DNA of 24,089 nt from a virus, in the IMG/VR virus record IMGVR_UViG_3300022693_003915, positions 1 through 24,089 of that record, one strand, 5' to 3'. The notes below the pieces were generated by a model. That model searched no databases, was not told the DNA's origin, and was given only the letters and a program-made list of their open reading frames with translations. Position numbers and translations under genes: made by a program. This document shows positions 4,888 through 12,861 of this stretch, piece by piece (within the stretch, counting starts at the first letter, position 1; each line of letters opens with the position of its first letter).

Positions 4888-6597
4888 ATGCCGCAAGAAA
4901 ACAAAATAGCCAGCCTCCAATTGCAACTCGCAAAGGAAGGTGTACTTACATCAAGGCAAAAAACGCCGGATATTGTTATCCCTAAATCAAGATTTGATAG
5001 CTGGGCCAATGAAACAACGCAATTTGGTATTCAGCATGCTACTAATAATACCAAATTCTTTAAGCAGAATAAAAAACTTGAATTTGAACTAGTAGCACTT
5101 TATGAAGATGATTGGGCGACAAGAAAAGGGGTTGATATGCCCGCCGAAGATATGGTCAGGAAAGGCATTTCTTTTCTTCATAATGATGAAGACGAAAACG
5201 GCCTAGAAGTAATTGAGAATCTAGAAGATATTCTAGTAAATGAATGGCAGTGGGCGAAAATAGAAACTGAATCAATAAAATTTGAACGCTTATCTGGTGG
5301 TTGCGCTACATTTTTCAACTTTGGAGGGACAGAAGAGGATCAGCGAGATCCCATAGAACAAAGTCAAATTAGGGAAATCAGGTCTATAAGAAATTTCCCA
5401 AGTTGGAAAGCAATCCCTCTATCATGGTATAATGAATTCGGCCACCCAAAACAAGGTCATCCGGAACATTATCAACTTATTTTTATCGATCCCTCTAGTT
5501 CCAGAACCGTTATAGTTCACGAATCCAGATTGTTGATTAGGCAGGGTGATACTGTTAGCCCGAGCACTAAGGCATTTAACAGAGGGTGGAATGATTCCCC
5601 TATTCAGAGCGTATATAATGCACTCCGAGACTTCGGAGTAGCTTCAAGTGCAGTCAGTGGCATTATGCAAGATTTTAACTGGTTCAGTTTGGGGATCGCT
5701 GGATTAGCTGATATGGTTATGCATCAAGATGATGATTCAATTTTAGAACGGCTGTATCTTGCGAGGCAAAAACTTCATTCTGGAAATATTTCACTTTATG
5801 ATGCTGAGCATGAACAAATGGCACGTCATGGGACCCCTGTAACCGGGTTACCTGAGTTATGGGATCGCTCGGCGGATATTCTTTGCGCTGCATGGCATAT
5901 TCCGAGATCTTTGTATTTTTTCTCTGAATCTGGAGATTTAGGCGGTAATTCATCCGAGGCGGATAGATCAAACTATTATGATAGAATAAGTTCAAAACAA
6001 GAAATCGAATCAAGACCGTGGAAAAATAACTTCATACATTTTGTAAGCCTGATAAATGGAATTGATGATTCTAGTTTAAAATATATATTTAATCCGCTAA
6101 ATACAAAAACAGATAAAGAAAGATATGAAGAACAATTATTCGTTGCTGAAAAAGATGTTCTATATATCGACAGGCAAGTTATTTCACCACAAGAAGTTGC
6201 CGCTTCAAGATTTTCAAAATCAGAAATCGATTTAAATACCATGAATCTGGACATGGAAGAAAGAAAAGAACAAGAAGAATTAGAAACTTTTACACAGAAA
6301 AATGAAGACACGATAAAAGAACTCGAAATAGAGGCAATAAAAATCGAAAACAAAAATAAAACCAGCGAACTTGAAGAAAAGGAAAATAAAACCAGCGAAC
6401 TTGAAGAAAAGGAAAATCCAACAGAAAAAAAAGATGCGGCAATTCAAGTTATAGAAGTTAAACCAGTTGTAAATATTCCCATACCGGAAATAATTCTTCC
6501 TGAGCCAAAAAATAATGATGAATTACTTGACGCAATTAATGTATTAATTGAAGAAAATAATACACAATCTGAAGATATTATCTTAATATTTGAATAA
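4888..6597 (+). CDS. Phage portal protein, DUF1073-type
   Basis: 569 residues. The portal forms the dodecameric ring at the capsid vertex through which DNA enters and to which the neck attaches. The DUF1073 pattern is visible: an early ALYEDDWATRKGVDMPAEDM segment, a central WYNEFGHPKQGHPEHYQL region followed by the HESRLLI strand, and the signature FSESGDLGGNSSEADRSNYY near residues 345-365. The C-terminus is an acidic, Glu/Lys-rich coiled extension containing a perfect tandem repeat of NKTSELEEKE (6355-6414), then a Pro-rich segment. Start has AAGGA four bases upstream. It opens the head gene cluster, but the MuF partner is displaced about 6 kb downstream by fibre-like genes. Confidence 0.85.
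   Translation: MPQENKIASLQLQLAKEGVLTSRQKTPDIVIPKSRFDSWANETTQFGIQHATNNTKFFKQNKKLEFELVALYEDDWATRKGVDMPAEDMVRKGISFLHNDEDENGLEVIENLEDILVNEWQWAKIETESIKFERLSGGCATFFNFGGTEEDQRDPIEQSQIREIRSIRNFPSWKAIPLSWYNEFGHPKQGHPEHYQLIFIDPSSSRTVIVHESRLLIRQGDTVSPSTKAFNRGWNDSPIQSVYNALRDFGVASSAVSGIMQDFNWFSLGIAGLADMVMHQDDDSILERLYLARQKLHSGNISLYDAEHEQMARHGTPVTGLPELWDRSADILCAAWHIPRSLYFFSESGDLGGNSSEADRSNYYDRISSKQEIESRPWKNNFIHFVSLINGIDDSSLKYIFNPLNTKTDKERYEEQLFVAEKDVLYIDRQVISPQEVAASRFSKSEIDLNTMNLDMEERKEQEELETFTQKNEDTIKELEIEAIKIENKNKTSELEEKENKTSELEEKENPTEKKDAAIQVIEVKPVVNIPIPEIILPEPKNNDELLDAINVLIEENNTQSEDIILIFE
6355..6414 (+). repeat. Perfect 30-base tandem duplication in the portal tail
   Basis: Two identical 30-base units encode NKTSELEEKE twice (portal residues 490-509). 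Absence of any difference between the units suggests a recent slippage event in the acidic C-terminal extension. Confidence 0.85.
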
Positions 6598-6614
6598 GAA
6601 TTTAAATAATAACT

Positions 6615-7388
6615 ATGGCAAAAATAAAAAGAATAATAGTCCCCAAAGAATTTAAAGATAGAATAAAATCAGAAATTGAAATAGATTTAGACGATAAGTT
6701 TCTCGAAGAGCGTAAAGATATAAATGTGAGGCTAGATACTTGTGTTGAGTCTATCCTTGAAAAAACTAAATATTTGATTGCTTCCATTCCAAAATATGAT
6801 GGTGAAAAATTTGTTTTGGAATTATCAAATCAAATAAATCTTTTAGAACAAAATTTTAATAGCGGAATCGTTCTGAATGATGAGGCAAAAAAAGATCTTG
6901 TTAATACCTTTTTAAACAATATTGAAATTCCTTCAAACGGAAAACCAGGAAAGGAAGGAAAGGAAGGAAAGGCAGGAAAGGCAGGAAAGGCAGGAAAGGC
7001 AGGAAATGATTATATTCTAAAATATCAGGACAAACTCGATATTTCCGAATCAATAGAAAAAGTAATTTTTAGAAAAACTACTGAGTTAATCTCTGGAAAA
7101 ACTATTTCAGAAGAAAGGGTTTTAGCTATTATTTCTAATCTTGTCAAAGGATTAAAAGATGGAACCGTAAAAGTAAAGAATCGATTTGGCGGTGCTAATG
7201 GACCCGAGATTCTCAAGAAGATTAATGAGGCGTTAAATGGAACAGGCTTGCAAAATAATTTTTCATATTTTAATATAGAAGAAAATATAAATATCACAAT
7301 TCCTGCTAATCAGCAAATGACAGTACATGGAAATTTGACTATAGAAGGAAATCTTATATCTGAAGGAAATTTAATACTTGAATTGTAA
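6615..7388 (+). CDS. Collagen-like fibre protein
   Basis: 257 residues. The order is: a charged, helical N-terminus (1-105, possibly coiled-coil), eight Gly-X-Y triplets at 109-132 (nucleotides 6939-7010, mostly GKA/GKE), a second helical part, the motif NRFGGANGPEI (189-199), and a C-terminal beta-rich end with repeated EGNL. Collagen repeats in phages form trimeric triple helices in head or tail fibres. The NRxGGANGPEI motif recurs in the gene at 11187, suggesting a common anchor or assembly site. It follows the portal by 17 bases with no clear SD. A fibre or decoration role is likely; whether on head or tail is uncertain. Confidence 0.65.
   Translation: MAKIKRIIVPKEFKDRIKSEIEIDLDDKFLEERKDINVRLDTCVESILEKTKYLIASIPKYDGEKFVLELSNQINLLEQNFNSGIVLNDEAKKDLVNTFLNNIEIPSNGKPGKEGKEGKAGKAGKAGKAGNDYILKYQDKLDISESIEKVIFRKTTELISGKTISEERVLAIISNLVKGLKDGTVKVKNRFGGANGPEILKKINEALNGTGLQNNFSYFNIEENINITIPANQQMTVHGNLTIEGNLISEGNLILEL
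6939..7010 (+). repeat. Collagen-type 9-base repeat array
   Basis: Eight in-frame 9-base units (GGAAAGGCA and variants) encode eight Gly-Lys-Xaa-type triplets, the last being GND. The four GKA units are identical in sequence, a likely slippage hot spot that would vary fibre length. Confidence 0.85.
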
Positions 7389-7393
7389 GCAAC

Positions 7394-7423
7394 CCCTCCC
7401 TAAAGGAAGGAGCTTTTACCTGA
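7394..7423 (+). terminator. Weak hairpin between fibre genes
   Basis: CTCCCT and AAGGAG (one mismatch) can pair around a short AAAGG loop, followed by CTTTTA. The T-tract is too short for an efficient terminator; partial attenuation or mRNA stabilisation is possible. Confidence 0.2.
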
Positions 7424-7433
7424 GAAGCTAAAA

Positions 7434-8441
7434 ATGAGTTTTATAAGAATTTTAGAGCAGGAAGAACCTGAAACACCTCCTTCTGGTAGGGGCGTTTTAT
7501 ATATAGATGTGTCCGATAGCCATATCAAATTTAAAGATGCTACGGGTACAGTTTTTGACCTCAATGTTGGGTCAGATGGTGATTGGACAAGTCTTGTCAA
7601 CACACCCGGATCAATATCTCCGGGGTTAGTTGTTCAGGGGAATCCCGGTGGTACGGATTTAGAATTCGGGCAAGGACTTAATACTACAGATATCCCTACT
7701 TTTGAACAGATTATTATAGGCGTATCTGTCCCATTTTTAGACACCACAGGAACCTTAACTCTGCAAAATGTTGATAGTCTGGATGCAACAACAAATACTA
7801 CTATAGAAGACGCCATTAATACGCTAACCAATCTCTCTTCGGTTCAAGGCCAAACTATCAGTTTATCAGGGGGATTGACGGTTGAGGCCCAATCAATATT
7901 AAACCAAGATTTAACAACGGATGCGGATTCTACATTCAAAAGCCTTCTTTTGTCAGGAGTATCTAGTGAAATTTCATTATCTTTGGATTCGACAGTAGGA
8001 GCGTTTTTAGTTAACAGGCTAACTACCGCTCAAAGAGACGCACTTACAGGCACGGAAGGAATGCAGATATACAATAGTACTCTTTCTATTCCTGAATTTT
8101 ATAATGGGACAAATTGGAAACGAATGGGAGGGGCTTTTCCTGTCGTGGATTTTACAGGTACATCTAAGAATCTTGTTATTGCTGATAATGAAAAGTTTCA
8201 TGTTTTAAGTAATGTTGGAACGATTACTGTCACGATTCCGGATAATGCTGCTGAGCCTTTCCCTATTGGTGCTGAAATGGCATTTTTGCGGGGTGATTCG
8301 GGTACAGTGATATTTGCTATTCCCGGAAGTGACGATCTTGATTCCAGGGATTCATTGGTTACGATTAACGCCCAGCATTCTGCGGTCACTTTAAAGAAGA
8401 TTAATACCACTAAATGGGTGTTGATTGGAGACTTGGCATGA
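7434..8441 (+). CDS. Fibre/adhesin-like structural protein
   Basis: 335 residues, rich in Thr, Ser, Gly, Asp and Asn, with almost no Cys, and alternating beta-strand patterns. This is typical of phage fibre, spike or baseplate appendage proteins. The N-terminus (SFIRILEQEEPETPPSGRGVLYIDVSDSHIKFKD) resembles the short attachment domain found at the start of many fibre proteins. A middle part contains RLTTAQRDALTG...GMQIYNST, the motif seen in the neck of many tail fibres. The C-terminal 90 residues form a compact beta domain. It probably forms trimeric fibres acting outside the particle. The stop overlaps the next start (ATGA). No enzymatic motif seen. Confidence 0.6.
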   Translation: MSFIRILEQEEPETPPSGRGVLYIDVSDSHIKFKDATGTVFDLNVGSDGDWTSLVNTPGSISPGLVVQGNPGGTDLEFGQGLNTTDIPTFEQIIIGVSVPFLDTTGTLTLQNVDSLDATTNTTIEDAINTLTNLSSVQGQTISLSGGLTVEAQSILNQDLTTDADSTFKSLLLSGVSSEISLSLDSTVGAFLVNRLTTAQRDALTGTEGMQIYNSTLSIPEFYNGTNWKRMGGAFPVVDFTGTSKNLVIADNEKFHVLSNVGTITVTIPDNAAEPFPIGAEMAFLRGDSGTVIFAIPGSDDLDSRDSLVTINAQHSAVTLKKINTTKWVLIGDLA

Positions 8442-9157
8442 TTGGAATTACTGCATCGCAAGCCTTCGTGCCGAATAAGGGTTCAGGGTTGAGTTTTTGG
8501 TTGGATGGTTCAGATCTTGGCACGCTTACGGATTCTGCGGGTGACCTTTCCGCCTGGGATGACAAAAGCAAAAATAATATTGATTTCACACAAGGGACAG
8601 GCTTAAATCAGCCGCAGACCGGGGGGACTCCGATAAATGGAAAAAATGTAATTAATTTTAATGGGACTAGCCACTTTATGGTGGCTAGTTCCAATTCAAC
8701 CAATAAAATTATATTTTTTGTTCTTAGATTAGAGACCGGATTTCCTGATTTTTCTGGTGTGTTTAATCAAACTGGAAACGATTTAGAAAATATCAGGATA
8801 GATGCTGACAATGTACGTTTTAGGGCTTCGGGCAATGATGAAAATATTGCCGATTTTTCTTTTTCTGGTGGAGAAATACGCATTAATGGTACGGTTACAA
8901 CTGATCCCGTCGTAACCCTTAATACGCCTTTTATTCTTAGTGAGGTTTCTCCCTCTGGAAATACGTTTATTCCTCAGATTTCTCAAGATTTTAATGATAG
9001 GTTCTGGAAAGGTGATATTGCAGAAGCTTTTGCATATGATGTCGAGCCATCTTCAGATTTTATGATTCAAATATTAGATTATTCGAGAAACAAATGGGGT
9101 ATAAGCATTAATTTCCCTTTTACATTCAGTTCAGATTTTTCAGAGGATTTTAATTAA
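8438..9157 (+). CDS. Concanavalin-like (LamG-type) lectin domain protein
   Basis: 239 residues from ATG 8438, which overlaps the previous stop and has GGAG at 8427-8430; an in-frame upstream ATG (8414) lies inside the previous gene. The pattern SFWLDGSDLGTLTDSAGDLSAWDDKS, then INFNGTSHFM, then WKGDIAEAFAYD near the end is the familiar signature of concanavalin A-like/LamG jelly-roll domains in phage receptor-binding proteins. It likely binds host surface glycans. The C-terminus ends in a Phe-rich segment that could pack against a partner fibre subunit. Lectin fold fairly likely; ligand unknown. Confidence 0.6.
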   Translation: MIGITASQAFVPNKGSGLSFWLDGSDLGTLTDSAGDLSAWDDKSKNNIDFTQGTGLNQPQTGGTPINGKNVINFNGTSHFMVASSNSTNKIIFFVLRLETGFPDFSGVFNQTGNDLENIRIDADNVRFRASGNDENIADFSFSGGEIRINGTVTTDPVVTLNTPFILSEVSPSGNTFIPQISQDFNDRFWKGDIAEAFAYDVEPSSDFMIQILDYSRNKWGISINFPFTFSSDFSEDFN

Positions 9158-9194
9158 TGTTCATATTTAAATTTTATATTAAAGGCGAATAATT

Positions 9195-9608
9195 ATGCCA
9201 GATACGGAGAGAACCGAAGCGGAGCTTCTGACTATATTTGCTGATAGTCAACCACCTGGATCTATAAATCCACAAGATGTGCGTGATTTTGTAGTAAGTG
9301 CTAACTTGGGTTTTAAATATGCTTCAACAGCAACAAATCTTTTAACTTCAGGTCAAAATGTTATCGGTGTAACCGACACAACAGTAGCGAGGACAATTAC
9401 CATTTCCACTTCTGATATTATCAATACTGAGACGATTGGGGAAAACATTACTATTAAGGATGAAAGTGGTGGCGCCGGTACGTTTAATATCCTGATTGAT
9501 ACAGAAGGATCGGAAACTATTGACGGATTGACCGATATTTCTATTGAAGTAGATTTCGGTAATATTACTATTTATTCGAACGGAACGAACCTTTTCACAG
9601 TAGCATAG
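9195..9608 (+). CDS. Small fibre-associated beta protein
   Basis: 137 residues. The N-terminal ~45 residues (PDTERTEAELLTIFADSQPPGSINPQDVRDFV) look like a short helical anchor that is common at the start of phage fibre and spike proteins. The rest is a Thr/Ile-rich beta domain, with DESGGAGTFNILIDTEGSETIDG near residue 88, resembling the end domain of several fibre proteins. It is preceded by AAAGGCG and followed three bases later by the large fibre gene, so it may form a pair with it. Confidence 0.5.
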   Translation: MPDTERTEAELLTIFADSQPPGSINPQDVRDFVVSANLGFKYASTATNLLTSGQNVIGVTDTTVARTITISTSDIINTETIGENITIKDESGGAGTFNILIDTEGSETIDGLTDISIEVDFGNITIYSNGTNLFTVA

Positions 9609-9611
9609 ATT

Positions 9612-11084
9612 ATGAGCGCATTTACAAATTATACAAACCGGCTTCCACAAATTAAGTCTGAAAATGTAATTGACGTATTTTCTGAGGATGATTTTGGTAC
9701 CCCTGCTAGTGGTGTTGTAATATTAAATCCACTTAATACGTATCTTCTAAAAACCCAGATACCTCTAACTATTCAATTTGATATTACGGGAATGCCTACT
9801 TTTGGATTTCCGATTATAACATCAGAAATGCCAGCGCAAAATAATTTAGTTAATATAGGTTCTGGCGGTCCTCTTTTTATAACTAGCAATCCAGCATTAG
9901 GTGCTGCTATTGGTTTAATTAATTTAAACATCGTTAATGCAGGCAGCAGAATATTTGCAGATCTGGAAACAACGCTACCCTTTGGCGGGGCGTTAGATTT
10001 TAAAAACACTTTCTTTATAGGTTTTTCTCCGGGGACAACTTTTAAAGGCTTTCAACTTGGTTTCCGAGATTCTTGTGTCTGGCTTAATTCCGGGCGTATT
10101 AATTTGGTCGATACGGATATTGAATTCGATGGATCATTTATAACCAATACAGCAGACTCTAATGATGGTTTATTTGATATATCAACATCAGATGTTTCAT
10201 TAAAACCTGTATATGTATTTAATTTTTCGGGACTTTCTTCTCATCCTAATGAACCTGCTTTTTTTATTCATTCCAATCTTACATCAGGATCTTTGGTATT
10301 ATTTACAAGAATGTATAATACTCCATTTTCTCCAGGGACAGGAGGATTTTTTGGGACTAAAACTGGGCCCGTTACAGTAATAGCAAATGCTGGGGGTGGT
10401 AATATACTTGTAACAGCGAATGGTCATAATGGTGTTGATGGTGATATTATTACTCATACAACTTTTTCGGAATCAAACTATAACGGAGATTTCGTAATAG
10501 ATAATGTTATAGCTGGAACATCTTATGAAATAGTGGCAGTTTTTACGGCAACAGGAACAGGAATTTGGACGAATACAGGTCTAGATGAAACAGACTTGAG
10601 GGTTGGTTCGTTAGGTAATGCAAGAGCTAATCAAAAAGATAGTATGACTCTTGGTGAAGAAACCACAAACGGGGTTTTACAAGTTGATGGCTCAGGTGGA
10701 GTCAACGTACCTGTTGTTGACGTGACACCAACTGCAGGAGATTGGATTAAAGACCCTGCCACCGAGAGGATTCTAATTGACAGTACTACGGGAATTTTAA
10801 GATATAATGGATTGGTAGATATATCGGTTGACGTTCGTTACAAGGTTTCAGCCTCGACTACAACCGGGCCCGCTCAAACACTTGAATTTATTTTACATTT
10901 AAATGGGGTTGGACAGGCGAAAACAATAGTTAATATTAATACCTCGGGCACTTCTGAAGGGAGTTATATAGGTGGAATTTTTTCCTTATCGAGTGGTGAT
11001 GAAATTCAACTTTTTAAAAATAATTTAACAAATACGAATAATACAGAGGTTTCAGCTACAGTTTTATTATTATCAGTAAAATAA
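9612..11084 (+). CDS. Large fibre/spike-like protein
   Basis: 490 residues with low charge and many repeating short beta strands through residues 60-240, consistent with a parallel beta-helix spike. Around residues 255-325 is a module of the form VTANGHNGVDGDIITH, then SNYNGDFVIDNV, seen as a repeat unit in many phage structural proteins. The C-terminal ~120 residues (DWIKDPATERILIDSTTGILRYNG onwards) resemble a C1q/TNF-like or fibre-head jelly-roll that trimerises fibres. No depolymerase active site can be named. It closes the first set of fibre genes; a 102-base gap with an AT-rich hairpin follows. Confidence 0.55.
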   Translation: MSAFTNYTNRLPQIKSENVIDVFSEDDFGTPASGVVILNPLNTYLLKTQIPLTIQFDITGMPTFGFPIITSEMPAQNNLVNIGSGGPLFITSNPALGAAIGLINLNIVNAGSRIFADLETTLPFGGALDFKNTFFIGFSPGTTFKGFQLGFRDSCVWLNSGRINLVDTDIEFDGSFITNTADSNDGLFDISTSDVSLKPVYVFNFSGLSSHPNEPAFFIHSNLTSGSLVLFTRMYNTPFSPGTGGFFGTKTGPVTVIANAGGGNILVTANGHNGVDGDIITHTTFSESNYNGDFVIDNVIAGTSYEIVAVFTATGTGIWTNTGLDETDLRVGSLGNARANQKDSMTLGEETTNGVLQVDGSGGVNVPVVDVTPTAGDWIKDPATERILIDSTTGILRYNGLVDISVDVRYKVSASTTTGPAQTLEFILHLNGVGQAKTIVNINTSGTSEGSYIGGIFSLSSGDEIQLFKNNLTNTNNTEVSATVLLLSVK

Positions 11085-11121
11085 TAATTTTACGACTGGC
11101 TAGATAATGATGGTAGTTAAA

Positions 11122-11176
11122 AAGACAAAATTGTCTTATATTATATAACTTTTAAATTAAGAATTTAATTTTTTTT
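11122..11176 (+). terminator. Two AT-rich hairpins, one with a T-tract
   Basis: AAGACA/TGTCTT form an inverted repeat at 11122-11137. TTAAATT-AAG-AATTTAA (11152-11168) is a perfect dyad followed by eight T (11169-11176). The second has terminator shape but an all-AT stem, so only weak termination is likely. It lies directly before the SD of the next gene. Confidence 0.3.
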
Positions 11177-11186
11177 GGAGAAAAAA

Positions 11187-11606
11187 ATGGCAATACGACT
11201 TGATCAAGACCAGCTAGACCAAATCATAGCTGAAGTTCGAAGAGATGCAGATTTTGTCACGCAACATGATTTAACAAATGCATTGGGAGCATTGATGAGC
11301 ACCCTGAAATCAGGGAAACTTCATACTCCAAACCGTAGTGGTGGTGCAAATGGGCCTGAAATTGCGAGTAAGCTAAATAGTCAAACTCCTGTATTGGGAA
11401 CTGTCGGTTTGAATACAAACGCTCCAGTAAGCAGTACAGCAGGCCAGGTTGATCTTGGACAGAAAGACAGTTCAGTGGGGTCTACAGCGACTCTCGATTT
11501 GACGTTAGAAGAGGCCACAATCGCAATCGGAACTTTTACGCCTAGTCATAAATTAGCTATATATATCAACGGAATAGAATATCATTTGCAATTAGACGCT
11601 GTTTAA
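11187..11606 (+). CDS. Small fibre-associated protein with NRSGGANGPEI motif
   Basis: 139 residues from ATG 11187, chosen because GGAG (11177-11180) lies six bases before it; a TTG at 11175 would only extend into the SD. Residues 1-45 form an acidic/basic amphipathic helix (DQDQLDQIIAEVRRD). At 49-59 is NRSGGANGPEI, nearly the same as in the collagen-like protein (6615). The rest is a Thr/Ala-rich beta domain ending YINGIEYHLQLDAV. The shared motif plus preceding helix suggests a common assembly module, perhaps attachment to the capsid. Function unknown. Confidence 0.6.
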   Translation: MAIRLDQDQLDQIIAEVRRDADFVTQHDLTNALGALMSTLKSGKLHTPNRSGGANGPEIASKLNSQTPVLGTVGLNTNAPVSSTAGQVDLGQKDSSVGSTATLDLTLEEATIAIGTFTPSHKLAIYINGIEYHLQLDAV

Positions 11607-11656
11607 TGGCCAATAGAAAAAGCATTAAAGACACCTCTATTAAACCAAGGTAAACA

Positions 11657-12508
11657 ATGACAGTCAGGAATACATTAGATGAGGCATCCAGTGTTGTGGC
11701 AAGGGGTGAATTTACGACAGGCGATACGGTTACGATTTCCATTTATTTAAATAATAGTGCAACTGCTGAATCTTTAACTTCTAGTTCTGCCATAGAGCAT
11801 TCAACTAGCGGTGTCTTCTATTGGGAGTTCAGTAATTTAACAACTGCTCCAAGCGTATATTCTGATTACCTGTTTATTCTGACAAATGGCATAACTACCG
11901 TCATAGGAAACCAGGTCTTCGGAGGCTGGCCAAATACTGTAGATAGCAACACGGGGGCAAATGTAGTGACAATAACTGTTGAGGAAATTGACACGACTGC
12001 TATTTCAAGTGTTCAAGTTCAACTATATGACTCCACTCAAACAACTGTTTTAGACACGAAAGAGACAGATACCAGCGGCCAAGTTGTCTTTGCAGCCGAC
12101 GATGGAAATTACATCGTTATTCTTAGAAAGAATCAAACCACTTTCACAGTCCCTGAATCTTTAATAGTTTTAGGTACAACCTCACAAACTTATAATGGAA
12201 CCCCTCTCACAATTAGTAATGCTGTCGGAGCTGGAGAATGCAACGTGGTTCTATTCTCTTCAGCCCAAGATCCAAGTGCGTTTTTGACTAGCTTGCTGGG
12301 GACCGCCACTATAACCGACCTGCCTACATTGATATCTGAAGAATTTTTTCCCGGAACAAAAGTAACTGGAACATATTTTGCTTCTACGGGTGAGCTTAAT
12401 TGGATTCTGCCAAGAACCGCTGTAGTCCAATTTGTAGTTAATGACTTAGGAATCAGCGAAACAAAAACAATTCCTGATGTAGCCAGTATTAGCTATAGCG
12501 ATATTTAA
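11657..12508 (+). CDS. Ig-like/beta-sandwich appendage protein
   Basis: 283 residues, Thr/Ser-rich, built of two or three beta-sandwich units. The N-terminal ~95 residues show a GDTVTISIYLNNSATAESL strand pattern. Residues ~103-175 (TITVEEIDTTAISSVQVQLYDSTQ through a TDTSGQVVFAADDGNYIVIL segment) match the carboxypeptidase-regulatory/Ig-like repeat found in decoration and adhesin proteins. A C-terminal part ends in a strand-rich domain. It probably sits on the virion surface and binds carbohydrate or protein. A 15-codon frame (11606-11653) lies between it and the preceding gene. It ends the fibre island. Confidence 0.5.
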   Translation: MTVRNTLDEASSVVARGEFTTGDTVTISIYLNNSATAESLTSSSAIEHSTSGVFYWEFSNLTTAPSVYSDYLFILTNGITTVIGNQVFGGWPNTVDSNTGANVVTITVEEIDTTAISSVQVQLYDSTQTTVLDTKETDTSGQVVFAADDGNYIVILRKNQTTFTVPESLIVLGTTSQTYNGTPLTISNAVGAGECNVVLFSSAQDPSAFLTSLLGTATITDLPTLISEEFFPGTKVTGTYFASTGELNWILPRTAVVQFVVNDLGISETKTIPDVASISYSDI

Positions 12509-12657
12509 ATTGCCATAGGTATCGTATCCTGTTATTAAAGTATCAAGGAAGGTGCAGTCAGTGGTGACAAATCGGTTTTGAACGCCGTGGTCTCGAAAGA
12601 GAGCGTTTCTCACATTCTCAAAATATCCCCAATGTTAATCTTAACCTGGAAATAAAA
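12509..12657 (+). other. 149-base non-coding gap with tRNA-Ser-like stem-loops
   Basis: No ORF of note. Three small stem-loops are visible: GTCA-GTGG-TGAC (12557-12568); CGGT-TTTGAAC-GCCG (12573-12587), a seven-base loop like an anticodon arm reading UGA (serine) with U before and A after it; and TCTC-GAAA-GAGA (12591-12602), like the long variable arm of serine tRNA. No acceptor-stem closure and no T-arm consensus (TTCRANY) follows, so this is not a functional tRNA as it stands. It could be a tRNA relic or an unrelated structured leader. Confidence 0.25.
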
Positions 12658-12861
12658 ATGGTATCAATCAATTATAATACAGAAATTAAAGTGCATAGAC
12701 CTCTTTTTAAGGTTGTTTTGAACAAAATTTTAAGATTGTTTCAATTTTGGACTAAAAACAAATATATCATCATATCATATTTTGATACTACATATCAAAA
12801 CGGAAAAGTGATTAAAGACGTTTTAACCGGGTATGGGTTTGCGAAAGTGAAGCATGCCTAA
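12658..12861 (+). CDS. Small basic hypothetical protein
   Basis: 67 residues, basic (many Lys) with a hydrophobic-aromatic patch (RLFQFWTKNKYIIISYF). Its stop (12859-12861) overlaps the MuF start (ATG 12854) by eight bases, implying translational coupling to MuF. Only a distant GGA lies upstream of its ATG. No family recognised; it may be a small head-assembly accessory or a leader. Confidence 0.45.
   Translation: MVSINYNTEIKVHRPLFKVVLNKILRLFQFWTKNKYIIISYFDTTYQNGKVIKDVLTGYGFAKVKHA

Noticed and set aside
11606-11653. 15-codon ORF (MANRKSIKDTSIKPR) overlapping the stop of the 11187 gene
   Set aside because: It could couple translation to the next gene, but it has no independent support and is too short to judge.
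12545-12640. A functional tRNA gene
   Set aside because: The anticodon-like loop is convincing alone, but no seven-base acceptor stem or T-loop consensus can be formed, so only a tRNA-like structure is reported.
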